Source: Bdellovibrionales bacterium (GTDB lineage: Bacteria > Bdellovibrionota_G > JALEGL01 > JAGRAY01). Taken from it: DNA of 19,747 nucleotides. Each line of letters opens with the position of its first letter. Positions within the stretch are counted from its first letter, which is position 1. The position numbers were made by a program, and so were the translations under genes. The stretch is from NCBI GenBank assembly GCA_020434375.1, contig JAGRAY010000014.1, positions 1-19,747 on the forward strand. The letters run 5' to 3'. The notes beneath the pieces are model-generated. The model was not told the origin of the DNA. It made no database searches and worked only from the letters and a program-made list of their open reading frames with translations. Shown here one piece after another: positions 7,216 to 13,903 of this stretch.

Positions 7216-7641
7216 TCATTTTCGATAAATTAAACTAGCAACAATGCCTGCACCCACTACTTGAAGCATACCAAATGCAAGCCAAGAAGCTAAAATAGAC
7301 GGCGTTAATGGCATTACGGCATACTGAATAAAATTAGGCGCCACCATAAGAGGACCGATCAGCAAAGAGAACCTAAGGCCTTCCATTGCGCCGCGCCCCT
7401 CATAACCTCTGGCAAACAAGATACAGAAAAATTTTGCGATAATAAACTGTCCCAAAAACATCCAGGGCATATAGGCTTGCATGTCGGTCTCTGATCTCCA
7501 AAGAAAAATAGTTTCCTGGTAAAGATTTTTCATGGCCAGACCATGAATCAGATAGTCAGAGATCACGATATAAACAAAAACACCTATCACAGCCAGTATC
7601 AAACGCTTAATATTGATAGTTCCAACTAATGACGAAAACAT
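7216..7641 (-). CDS. four-helix integral membrane protein, 141 aa
   Basis: Four hydrophobic segments are visible at about residues 12-33, 58-78, 88-107 and 113-138. Between the first two lies a conserved-looking amphipathic loop with Tyr, Glu, Trp and Arg (ETIFLWRSETDMQAYMPW), and the second is followed by ARGYEGRGAMEGLRFSLLIG. This Gly/Glu/Gly-Leu-Arg arrangement resembles a widespread uncharacterised small membrane protein family found in many proteobacteria; I cannot name the accession. No catalytic residues are evident. GGAGGG stands seven bases before the ATG, which fixes the start. It is a single-gene unit, convergent with the lipoprotein gene ending at 7205. Function is unknown. Confidence 0.78.
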   Translation of the reverse strand: MFSSLVGTINIKRLILAVIGVFVYIVISDYLIHGLAMKNLYQETIFLWRSETDMQAYMPWMFLGQFIIAKFFCILFARGYEGRGAMEGLRFSLLIGPLMVAPNFIQYAVMPLTPSILASWLAFGMLQVVGAGIVASLIYRK

Positions 7642-7743
7642 AAAGACCCTCCGAACACAAAACTAAAAAATCACATTTGGTGAATTCTAACACGAATTTC
7701 CTCAACACACTTGTTTTGTAATGCCGATAGATCGTCTATTACA

Positions 7744-7782
7744 GGGGCTCGTGTCGCCCCCCTCAACGGCTTCGCCTTGGGG
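7744..7782. repeat. GC-rich double hairpin
   Basis: The first hairpin pairs GGGGC (7744-7748) with GCCCC (7756-7760). The second pairs CCC, CAA and GGC (7760-7770, with T7763 and C7767 unpaired) with GCC, TTG and GGG (7774-7782) around the loop TTC. Bulged bases on one arm only are characteristic of structured single-stranded recombination or RNA elements. No flanking integron core site was found. Confidence 0.45.
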
Positions 7783-7791
7783 TAGAGTAAC

Positions 7792-7923
7792 TTATGCTTT
7801 TCTTTGTATTTCTTCGATCAGATTGTTTGCATACTGGGTGAAGACTTGGGTTCTGCCAAAGTTGATGGCTCCGCGAAACTCCGAGTATCCCGGACATAAG
7901 TCTGTGGAAATTTGTTTGTCCAC
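7792..7923 (-). CDS. possible 43-residue ORF or gene remnant
   Basis: From the GTG at 7923 an open frame encodes a peptide of ordinary protein-like composition with DLCPGYSEFRGAINFGRTQ in the middle and an amphipathic helix YANNLIEEIQRKA at the end. An in-frame TAG at 7930-7932 blocks extension. Its composition is more protein-like than that of the opposite strand, so it could be the tail of a decayed gene or a small orphan gene. No ribosome-binding site is visible and no family is recognised. Low confidence. Confidence 0.2.
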   Translation of the reverse strand: MDKQISTDLCPGYSEFRGAINFGRTQVFTQYANNLIEEIQRKA

Positions 7924-7983
7924 AAGATTCTATAGAAAACTGTCCGTTAATTATGTTATAGGTAATTCTTCAGGGGGAAGTTG

Positions 7984-8658
7984 ATGTTGAAAAAAGAGTG
8001 TGCAGTAAATTATTTGGCGTTGCTAGTGGGCGTTTTAACTGCGTTTGGGTATAGGCAATCGCTTGCAGAATGTTCAAATGGTTTTTTCTCTGTTCAGTAT
8101 GTCATTAAACATGAAATGACTCGACCTTTAGATTGGCACCCATTAAGTATGCGATTTAGAAAGCTTATCTTAAAATACAATATCGCGGGATGGTATATCG
8201 ACTCGATTGACACAAAAGGCATTTGGGACAATGACTCAGACAATGGCATCAACACCATTATTGGAAACATTAAAACTGAAGGATCAATTTTGAATTCACC
8301 GCTAACGTTTTCAATGAATTTTGAAAAACTAAGCCAAAAACGATATCCCCTCACAAATCAAAAAGATCTTGAGAGAGCATTTATCGATCATTGGTACAGT
8401 TACCTAAATTTATACGAAAAAGAAGAATTTCTAAATGCTCGAAGTAAAAATAATATTGTTATTGAGTCACCGTACTTTTGCACGGAGTATCCGCATGTGG
8501 AGATAAGAGAAGATAATCAATCATTCTACCTTCAGGGTGCAGATGACAAACATGGCGTCTATGACACACCAGGTGAATTCGACGAAAACAAGTACGACGA
8601 TAATGCCGGCACATGCACGTATACACTTCATCTATGTGTCACAACAATCAGACCGTAG
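7984..8658 (+). CDS. hypothetical secreted protein, 224 aa
   Basis: The ATG at 7984 is preferred over the adjacent TTG because GGGGGAAG lies at optimal distance. The protein starts with MLKKE and a hydrophobic stretch (YLALLVGVLTAFG), ending near SLAE, a signal peptide with probable cleavage around residue 29. The mature part is rich in Trp, Tyr, Asp and Asn. A central helical region (residues 110-150, LERAFIDHWYSYLNLYEKEEFLNARS) precedes an acidic C-terminal part with cysteines at FCTEY, GTCTY and HLCVT. I do not recognise a family. The 224 bp downstream, before the nucleotidyltransferase module, hold no gene that I can support. Confidence 0.7.
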   Translation: MLKKECAVNYLALLVGVLTAFGYRQSLAECSNGFFSVQYVIKHEMTRPLDWHPLSMRFRKLILKYNIAGWYIDSIDTKGIWDNDSDNGINTIIGNIKTEGSILNSPLTFSMNFEKLSQKRYPLTNQKDLERAFIDHWYSYLNLYEKEEFLNARSKNNIVIESPYFCTEYPHVEIREDNQSFYLQGADDKHGVYDTPGEFDENKYDDNAGTCTYTLHLCVTTIRP

Positions 8659-8882
8659 TCAATTCCATCTAGCTTAGAATCGTGAGAAAGAGGTCAATTT
8701 CAAACGATAATTCGTCAACAAAATAGCTAATAACTTTAGTTGCTTACGTATGCAAAGATACTCTTGCCGAACACCGATATCCCTATTCCAGATAGACCTT
8801 GGCACCTTTTTTGGTTTATTTTTTTAGGCTTGGACCGAAGATTTCCCATCTGCTTGAGCACTCAGTATGATAGAAGACAATC

Positions 8883-9116
8883 ATGCCCCGAAATATTGAC
8901 TCCGTTTACAATGAAATATGGTCGGATCAGAGGCCGGAGAAGAGACTTTTGCGTACTTGTGTACTTTTTCAAGAAGTGCACGACATGTTAAGCCATCGCA
9001 TCCGAAAAGAGTTTTCAAATGCCAGTTCGGTTGAAATAAAAATTAAAGTTGCAAGGCGTCTCTATCTCATGGACACCGCTGTTCAAAATCTTCTCAACAA
9101 GGCTGCCAATATTTGA
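8883..9116 (+). CDS. small partner protein of nucleotidyltransferase, 77 aa (antitoxin-like)
   Basis: A 77-residue all-helical cytoplasmic protein. Residues 20-63 (RLLRTCVLFQEVHDMLSHRI, then RKEFSNASSVEIKIKVARRLYLMD) match the layout of small proteins of about 80-100 residues that are commonly encoded just before AbiEii-like nucleotidyltransferases in many bacteria: a helix ending in M-L-x-x-x-I-R, then a loop with Asn/Ser-Pro-type turn and a helix ending in R-x-L-Y. The matching itself is from memory of such pairs and is inference. An in-frame TAG four codons upstream makes the ATG at 8883 the only start. TATGAT lies at 8866-8871, so the leader would be very short. Its TGA stop overlaps the TTG start of the next gene, which implies translational coupling. 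Confidence 0.7.
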   Translation: MPRNIDSVYNEIWSDQRPEKRLLRTCVLFQEVHDMLSHRIRKEFSNASSVEIKIKVARRLYLMDTAVQNLLNKAANI

Positions 9117-9694
9117 CAAAAGACAGCGCTCTTAGAGAAAGTATCACTCGAATTCATCGCGTACTTACGGATCATTCTATTCAATTTCATTTTACCGGTG
9201 GTATCGCGTCTACCTATTACGGTGAGCCCCGATTCACTCAAGACCTAGATATTGTGCTACGTATTTCTTGTCATGCTTCAGATATAAAGAGCTTGATCTC
9301 GAACCTGGAGAAGAAATATATTTTAGACGAAACTGTTATCACTGACGCAATAAAACATCGTAGGATGTTTCAGGCTCTCGATAAAAGTACCTTTGTCAAA
9401 ATTGATTTCTATAGCGATGAGAAAATCCCAAATGAACTCTCAAGATCCGTGCCCACAGAAATATTGCCAGGTCTGACGGTTCCGCTCGTATCTGTTGAAG
9501 ATGCAATATTATCCAAACTCCTTTGGATCAAAGGCGGCAGTGAAAAAGCAAAGCGCGATATTGAAGGTATGATGCGAGCCAATAAACACCTTCAGTTCGA
9601 ATACATAGAAAAAACTGCCCACCTACTTGGCTTGTCAAACCTTTTCAAAGAAATGCTGTCACAAGTATCAATAGACAATAAGAAGGCTGAGTGA
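9113..9694 (+). CDS. AbiEii/MNT-type nucleotidyltransferase, 193 aa
   Basis: A minimal-type nucleotidyltransferase fold is shown by TGGIASTYYGEPRFTQDLDIV (residues 28-48), that is the Gly29-Gly30 helix start followed by the metal-binding pair Asp44-x-Asp46, with a third acidic residue at Asp98 in VKIDFY. A later SVEDAILSKLLW (127-138) and KAKRDIEGMM (145-154) match the usual C-terminal helices of AbiEii-like proteins, with Lys135 in the expected place. Such proteins transfer NMPs to tRNA or protein targets and act as toxins or regulators in two-gene modules; whether this one is toxic is unknown. The start is a TTG embedded in the stop of the 77-aa gene (4-bp overlap), with AAGG upstream. All catalytic residues I can judge are intact. 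A palindromic array and tRNA-Leu lie immediately downstream. Confidence 0.85.
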   Translation: MTKDSALRESITRIHRVLTDHSIQFHFTGGIASTYYGEPRFTQDLDIVLRISCHASDIKSLISNLEKKYILDETVITDAIKHRRMFQALDKSTFVKIDFYSDEKIPNELSRSVPTEILPGLTVPLVSVEDAILSKLLWIKGGSEKAKRDIEGMMRANKHLQFEYIEKTAHLLGLSNLFKEMLSQVSIDNKKAE

Positions 9695-9698
9695 GTAG

Positions 9699-9752
9699 TG
9701 CTACCGGAATTCCGGTATACCGGTTAACGGGTATACCCGAATTCGGGTATAC
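9699..9752. repeat. tandem array of 16-bp palindromic units next to tRNA-Leu
   Basis: Three 16-bp units follow one another: 9699-9714 (TGCTACCGGAATTCCG), 9715-9730 (GTATACCGGTTAACGG) and 9731-9746 (GTATACCCGAATTCGG), closed by a further GTATAC at 9747-9752. Each unit plus the next GTATAC is a 22-bp palindrome. The third (9731-9752) is perfect, the second (9715-9736) has one mismatched pair, and the first is perfect over its inner 16 bp (9702-9717). The centres alternate GAATTC, GTTAAC, GAATTC, and the second and third units differ by paired changes that largely keep the symmetry. It lies between the nucleotidyltransferase stop and the tRNA 3' end. Confidence 0.9.
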
Positions 9753-9759
9753 AATCACT

Positions 9760-9845
9760 TGGTGCGAAAGGGGGGACTTGAACCCCCACGGGTTTGACCC
9801 CACTAGACCCTGAACCTAGCGCGTCTGCCATTCCGCCACTTTCGC
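9760..9845 (-). tRNA. tRNA-Leu (anticodon CAG)
   Basis: Read on the minus strand the gene starts GCGAAAG and ends CTTTCGC-A-CCA, so the acceptor stem is perfect and CCA is encoded (9760-9762). The anticodon stem-loop CTAGG-TTCAGGG-TCTAG presents CAG. The long variable arm TGGGGTCAAACCCG and the T arm GTGGGGG-TTCAAGT-CCCCC follow, as in class II leucine tRNAs, and the overall sequence closely resembles E. coli tRNA-Leu(CAG). A -10-like TATAAA lies 10 bases before the 5' end on the minus strand. The gene stands alone, and a palindromic array begins seven bases beyond the CCA. Confidence 0.96.
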
Positions 9846-9930
9846 AGTTGTGGATTTTATATACCACTGCCTGAACCCTGAGGCTATTTTGTTTTATTGC
9901 TAAACGACGCCTACCTGCTAAGCTTTGCGC

Positions 9931-10413
9931 ATGAGAAATATAGCCTTTGTTTTTTCGATATTTCTGTCTTTGATGGTGCAAGATGCGTTTGGAACCATTG
10001 AATGGAAAGGAAATGCGCAGTCACGGGGAGGTCCGTTTGGCCTTGGTGCAATGATAGGGGATCCTCTGGCTATTAGTGCCAAGTACTTCTTGGATCAGAC
10101 AAGTGCCATTGATCTGGGTGTGGGTTACGGTTTTAGCGAAGATAACGGCTTTCAAGTTCACACGGATTATCTGTTTCACCCTCATGTGTTTACACGAACC
10201 AATGACTTTTTAATGTCTTGGTATTTGGGCGCAGGCGCAGCGGTTGTTTTTGGCAATGATTCTAATCTGAATATGCGAATTCCCGTAGGCATTACGTTTA
10301 CGTTTATGGAACAACCCATTGAAACTTTCTTGGAGTTTGCGCCGGGTATTGGCATTGTTGATGACTTTGGTTTTGCATTCGATGGCGCTCTTGGCGCAAG
10401 ATTCTATTTTTGA
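9931..10413 (+). CDS. DUF3996/BAPKO_0422-like outer-membrane beta-barrel protein
   Basis: From the ATG at 9931 (an in-frame TTG lies six bases earlier, neither with a good ribosome-binding site) the protein has a signal peptide of about 21 residues (MRNIAFVFSIFLSLMVQDAFG). It then shows LGAMIGDPLAISAKYFLDQTSAIDLGVGYGF, the opening that marks the BAPKO_0422/DUF3996 group of small barrels. Further strands (HTDYLFHPHVF, WYLGAGAAVVFG, RIPVGITFTF, TFLEFAPGIGI) and a terminal aromatic strand GALGARFYF complete a barrel of about 140 residues. In Borrelia the namesake was proposed to be porin-like; no role is shown here. The 3' end overlaps the convergent TPR membrane-protein gene by 10 bp. Confidence 0.82.
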   Translation: MRNIAFVFSIFLSLMVQDAFGTIEWKGNAQSRGGPFGLGAMIGDPLAISAKYFLDQTSAIDLGVGYGFSEDNGFQVHTDYLFHPHVFTRTNDFLMSWYLGAGAAVVFGNDSNLNMRIPVGITFTFMEQPIETFLEFAPGIGIVDDFGFAFDGALGARFYF

Positions 10414-12278
10414 TCTAACTTGAGCCACAATTGCTTCGCTAATTCGTGATCTGGATGTTGTTTTAGAAGTTGCGTCAGCAATGCGCGTGCAGATTTTATG
10501 TCTCTATGGTGTTCATACACCATACGCGCAATCAAAAACTGTGTCGGAGCTTCATGGGGAGCTACGAGTAAGGCTTTTTTTAGCCATTTTAAGGCTTGAT
10601 CGTATTTGCGCTGGGTTTCTAAAAAAAGTGCAAAGTTTCGCATCGCTAACGTATTGCTTGGTCTAATCGCAAGACTTTTTTCAAATAGGAGCTTTGCATC
10701 TTTCATATGCCCTTGCTGACTTGCAATAATTCCAAGCGCCATCGTCGAATCAGATACGAGATACTCTTTGTTGATTGATTTTTGATAATAGTACTTGGCA
10801 GAATCTAATCGTTGGTTAAATAGCAAGTGCTCTGCGTAGAAATGAATCGCTGAAGGGTAGTCAGAATCGAGCTTGAGCGCCTGCTCAAAAAGCATATTGG
10901 CCTTTGCCGCATGGCCTTCCCTTGAATGAAGTATTGCCAGATTCAGCCATGGTCGTGGGTCCTTTGGATAGTCTTGAATATTTCGAGCCCACAAAAGTTC
11001 AGAGTCTTGCCACTCTTGAGCTCTGGCCATATCATGAACAGAATAAATTGTGATCAACATGCAGATACATGTGACCCAAAAATATCTTAATGCCGAAAAT
11101 CGAGAAATTAAAAAGGCAAAGATATATCCAAGCATGATCGAAAATGAAAACAATGGTAGGTAGAGTCGATCTTCATCGATAATCATTTGAAGAGGTACAA
11201 AACTCGATGAAGGAATTAAGAATAAAAAACTCCAAAGGGTATAAAACACAATATATGGATGGCGCCTGCGATTTTGGTAACACCCAACTAAAATGACTCC
11301 CAACCCTATGAATGCAGCAATAAAACGGCCGTCGAGAAATCGATCAACAGGGCGAATCCAATGAAAAATATGAAGCTTCACTGGATAAAAAGAAAATTGA
11401 ACATACTTCCACAAAACAATCAGTTGTGTCTTTAAATAATCCCAACGATCAAGCTGCATTGAATTTGGCATATAAGACTGCAAAGCTACGCTGTTATCGC
11501 GCACAAACTTGGCCTGAAATCCAAATAGGACGATAAAATGGACAAGAAAACAAACCAATAGTGGAACATAAAAAAAAGCGATACGTCGCCTTTTAGTTTG
11601 TTGGGGCTCCCATAAAAGAAGAGCTGCTAAAACAAGTACCAAAGGCAGTATCAACGCAGTCTCTTTAGAAAGAAGAGCCACGGTAACCCCGCACCATCCT
11701 AGTATCAAATACCTAAGTGTATTGACTCTTTGTTGATACCAACGACCAAAGGCATAAAGACTCAGCAAGGAGCCCAGTGCAATTAACAGCGTGCTCCGCT
11801 TCCAAACAAGAAAAATACAGCTCGTTTGAATGGGGTGTACCAAAAACAAAGCGGAAACAACATACGCAAAAAAAGTTCCCCATGGTCGCTTAGAGAAGAT
11901 TTTGGTTTGTTTCACGAACAAATACACAAGAAAGGCATTAAAAACATGAAGAGTAATATTCGTTAACCGAAATCCCCATGGTTTTAGACCATAAAGCTCA
12001 TGATCTAACGCTAAGCTGATCATCGTCAAAGGTCTGTAACCTATAAAACTTTGACTCGAAGTCGGCTGAAATGTTTGAAAAAAGTACGAGATCTTGTCGA
12101 GACCCAGCCAATCATTATTTTTGATAAAAACAATGTCATCAAAGATAAATGGTGCGGCAAGACCCATGCCAAATGCCAGTAGCGCCAAACCAAAAAGACA
12201 AAAAAACCAGATGAAGTTATTTCGAAAGCACATTATAATGTTAACTATAGTCTTACGTTTCGCAGTGAGACTATTCAT
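10404..12278 (-). CDS. TMTC/PMT-like multispanning membrane protein with C-terminal TPR repeats, 624 aa
   Basis: Residues 20-420 contain about ten transmembrane helices. The first periplasmic loop holds IFDDIVFIKN with Asp47-Asp48, in the place of the acidic catalytic pair of GT-C glycosyltransferases. It is followed by GYRPLTMISLALDHELYGL and RLTNITLHVFNAFLVYLF, wording typical of bacterial relatives of the TMTC O-mannosyltransferases. DEDRLYLPLFS near residue 368 matches the late conserved loop. Residues 441-624 carry about five TPR units (for example PWLNLAILHSREGHAAKA). A role in protein or glycan glycosylation at the cytoplasmic membrane is a family-level inference; substrate unknown. 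The ATG at 12278 lies only 11 bp from the divergent Hsp70 start and has no ribosome-binding site; a second Met is at residue 16. The 3' end overlaps the barrel gene by 10 bp. Confidence 0.85.
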   Translation of the reverse strand: MNSLTAKRKTIVNIIMCFRNNFIWFFCLFGLALLAFGMGLAAPFIFDDIVFIKNNDWLGLDKISYFFQTFQPTSSQSFIGYRPLTMISLALDHELYGLKPWGFRLTNITLHVFNAFLVYLFVKQTKIFSKRPWGTFFAYVVSALFLVHPIQTSCIFLVWKRSTLLIALGSLLSLYAFGRWYQQRVNTLRYLILGWCGVTVALLSKETALILPLVLVLAALLLWEPQQTKRRRIAFFYVPLLVCFLVHFIVLFGFQAKFVRDNSVALQSYMPNSMQLDRWDYLKTQLIVLWKYVQFSFYPVKLHIFHWIRPVDRFLDGRFIAAFIGLGVILVGCYQNRRRHPYIVFYTLWSFLFLIPSSSFVPLQMIIDEDRLYLPLFSFSIMLGYIFAFLISRFSALRYFWVTCICMLITIYSVHDMARAQEWQDSELLWARNIQDYPKDPRPWLNLAILHSREGHAAKANMLFEQALKLDSDYPSAIHFYAEHLLFNQRLDSAKYYYQKSINKEYLVSDSTMALGIIASQQGHMKDAKLLFEKSLAIRPSNTLAMRNFALFLETQRKYDQALKWLKKALLVAPHEAPTQFLIARMVYEHHRDIKSARALLTQLLKQHPDHELAKQLWLKLDQK

Positions 12279-12289
12279 ATATAAAACCT

Positions 12290-13903
12290 ATGCCAAAACC
12301 AAAAAACTATATTCTAGGCATTGATTTAGGCACCACCAATTCATGTGCATCGTACGTGGATGATCACGGAATTCCTAGAATTATTCGCTCAAGCAATGGC
12401 ACAACAACGCTTCCTTCAGTTGTGAGCATCGATAAAAATGGCCGTCCTATTGTAGGTCAACCCGCATTGGATCACATGATTACAAACCCGAGTGATACGA
12501 TTTATGGCTCAAAAAGACTTATTGGCCGAAAATTTCGATCTTTGTTGGTACAAGAAATGGTCGGAATCATGCCCTACAATATTGTAAGTGGCACAGGCGG
12601 GGAAGCTGCTGTTCTAATGGGAGGGCAAATATTTGATTTATCAGAAATCGCCTCTCTAATTCTGTGTGAAATTAAAGAATACTCTGAGGGCGCTCTTGAA
12701 ACAGAGCTTGAAAATGTAGTCATCACTGTGCCAGCCTACTATACCGATAGCCAACGACAAGCTGTCAAACGAGCCGGTGAAATGGCAGGCTTTAATGTGA
12801 ATAGAATTGTCAATGAGCCTACAGCAGCCGCTATTGCGTATGGGTTAAACAAGAATTACAAGCAACGTGTTTTGGTTTACGACTTGGGAGGTGGAACCTT
12901 TGATGTGTCCGTACTTGAAATTCGAGATAATGATTTCAAGGTCATTGCTACCGGCGGTGACACATTCTTAGGGGGCATCGATATTGATATTCGACTCACA
13001 GGTCATCTGATAGAAAATTTTAAAGATCATATGGGAAAAGATCTTGTTAAGGAAAAAATAGCTATTGCTAGGCTGCGACTGGCAGCAGAACAAGCGAAGT
13101 GTCAGCTTTCGATCATGAAAACTACAGAACTATTTGTTCCATTTATTACAGAAATAAACCAAAAAGCGGCTGACTTGAAACTCATGATCACTAGAGATAC
13201 TCTTGAAAAATTGTCTGTGGACTTAATAGAACGAACATTGTCGATGTGTGACGAAGTTTTAGAAACCTCCGGCATTAAAAAGAGCTCAATCGATGAAATC
13301 GTCTTGGTTGGAGGTCAAACACGCATGCCCCTTATCTATGATAAAATTACTAAGCATTTTAGAAAAAAACCAAAAAAAGGGGTTCACCCAGAAGAAGTGG
13401 TTGCTTTAGGAGCCAGCATATTGGCCAATCCAACTATTGCCGTATCACCCGTAACTCTCAAAGATGTTCTTTCGATTCCTATTGGTATTGCCATGAATAA
13501 CGGAAAATTCCGTATTATTTTAAGAGAAAATACGCCCTTGCCAGCCTCACGAACATTCAAGCTAACTCAAAATCGTGCTGAAACACTTATGGTCGATGTT
13601 TACCAAGGAAATCGAGAACGAATCATGGAAAACGAATACCTCGGAACGTTTTGCTTTCCTCCTCCTGAAGAAGATGAAAAAGGACGCTCTCTTGATATGC
13701 GTTTTGAACTTTCAAAAGAATGTATTCTTCGTGTAAGTATGAGAAATCCTCACACGGGTGAACAAGACTTAAGCGAAATGATCACACTGCAAACACCACA
13801 TAGCCTTAAACGTTCAATGGAAGAAGCTTTGCAAAATTCTAAAATGGAAAAATCGACTGGCTTTCGAGCATTTGCGCAGAGAATTCTCGGAATGGAGCGA
13901 TGA
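12290..13903 (+). CDS. Hsp70/DnaK-family protein lacking most of the lid, 537 aa
   Basis: The nucleotide-binding domain is complete: GIDLGTTNSC (10-19), YGSKRLIGR with the catalytic Lys75, VNEPTAAAIAYGL (174-186), VYDLGGGTFDVSVLE (197-210), GGDTFLGG (222-229) and the adenosine motif IVLVGGQTRMP (337-347), so ATP binding and hydrolysis are expected. The linker reads VTLKD instead of the DnaK-like VLLLD, and a beta-sandwich substrate domain follows (390-500). The protein then ends after about 35 more residues, where DnaK would have a helical lid of some 100 residues. At 537 residues it is about 100 short of DnaK, so it is not the housekeeping chaperone. No J-protein or GrpE gene is nearby. The ATG has no ribosome-binding site, but TATAAA lies at 12280-12285, suggesting a leaderless message. 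It overlaps the PilZ gene by ATGA. Confidence 0.93.
   Translation: MPKPKNYILGIDLGTTNSCASYVDDHGIPRIIRSSNGTTTLPSVVSIDKNGRPIVGQPALDHMITNPSDTIYGSKRLIGRKFRSLLVQEMVGIMPYNIVSGTGGEAAVLMGGQIFDLSEIASLILCEIKEYSEGALETELENVVITVPAYYTDSQRQAVKRAGEMAGFNVNRIVNEPTAAAIAYGLNKNYKQRVLVYDLGGGTFDVSVLEIRDNDFKVIATGGDTFLGGIDIDIRLTGHLIENFKDHMGKDLVKEKIAIARLRLAAEQAKCQLSIMKTTELFVPFITEINQKAADLKLMITRDTLEKLSVDLIERTLSMCDEVLETSGIKKSSIDEIVLVGGQTRMPLIYDKITKHFRKKPKKGVHPEEVVALGASILANPTIAVSPVTLKDVLSIPIGIAMNNGKFRIILRENTPLPASRTFKLTQNRAETLMVDVYQGNRERIMENEYLGTFCFPPPEEDEKGRSLDMRFELSKECILRVSMRNPHTGEQDLSEMITLQTPHSLKRSMEEALQNSKMEKSTGFRAFAQRILGMER

Larger units (their letters stand above)
7642..7983. other. 342-bp gene-poor stretch with hairpins
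   Basis: No convincing gene is seen. The stretch holds the divergent upstream regions of the membrane protein (minus) and the secreted protein (plus), a GC-rich double hairpin at 7744-7782 that contrasts with the AT-rich surroundings, and a possible short minus-strand reading frame at 7792-7923. A plus-strand frame at 7721-7984 translates to an implausible composition with no ribosome-binding site. The ribosome-binding site of the next gene, AGGGGGAAG, lies at its end. Confidence 0.6.

Noticed and set aside
7660..7800. Integron attC site suggested by the one-sided bulged hairpin
   Set aside because: No RYYYAAC/GTTRRRY core-site pair flanks the structure, no integrase is present and gene orientation in the area is mixed.
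7721..7984. 87-residue plus-strand frame
   Set aside because: No ribosome-binding site, implausible composition, and it runs through the GC-rich hairpins; it ends within the start region of the real secreted-protein gene.
8740..8991. 83-residue plus-strand frame
   Set aside because: It overlaps the antitoxin-like gene in another frame, with Arg/Cys-rich out-of-frame composition and no start signal.
9699..9752. CRISPR-like array or restriction-linker artefact
   Set aside because: Units are contiguous without spacers, so it is not CRISPR. EcoRI and HpaI-type sites occur at centres, but the graded divergence between units is not what a cloning linker would look like.
9724..9981. 85-residue minus-strand frame across the tRNA gene
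   Set aside because: It is a translation of tRNA-Leu and its flanks, a well-known type of false gene prediction; the tRNA structure fully explains the sequence.
12290..13903. Housekeeping dnaK
   Set aside because: About 100 residues too short, lacks the helical lid and normal linker, and has a PilZ gene rather than dnaJ or grpE beside it.
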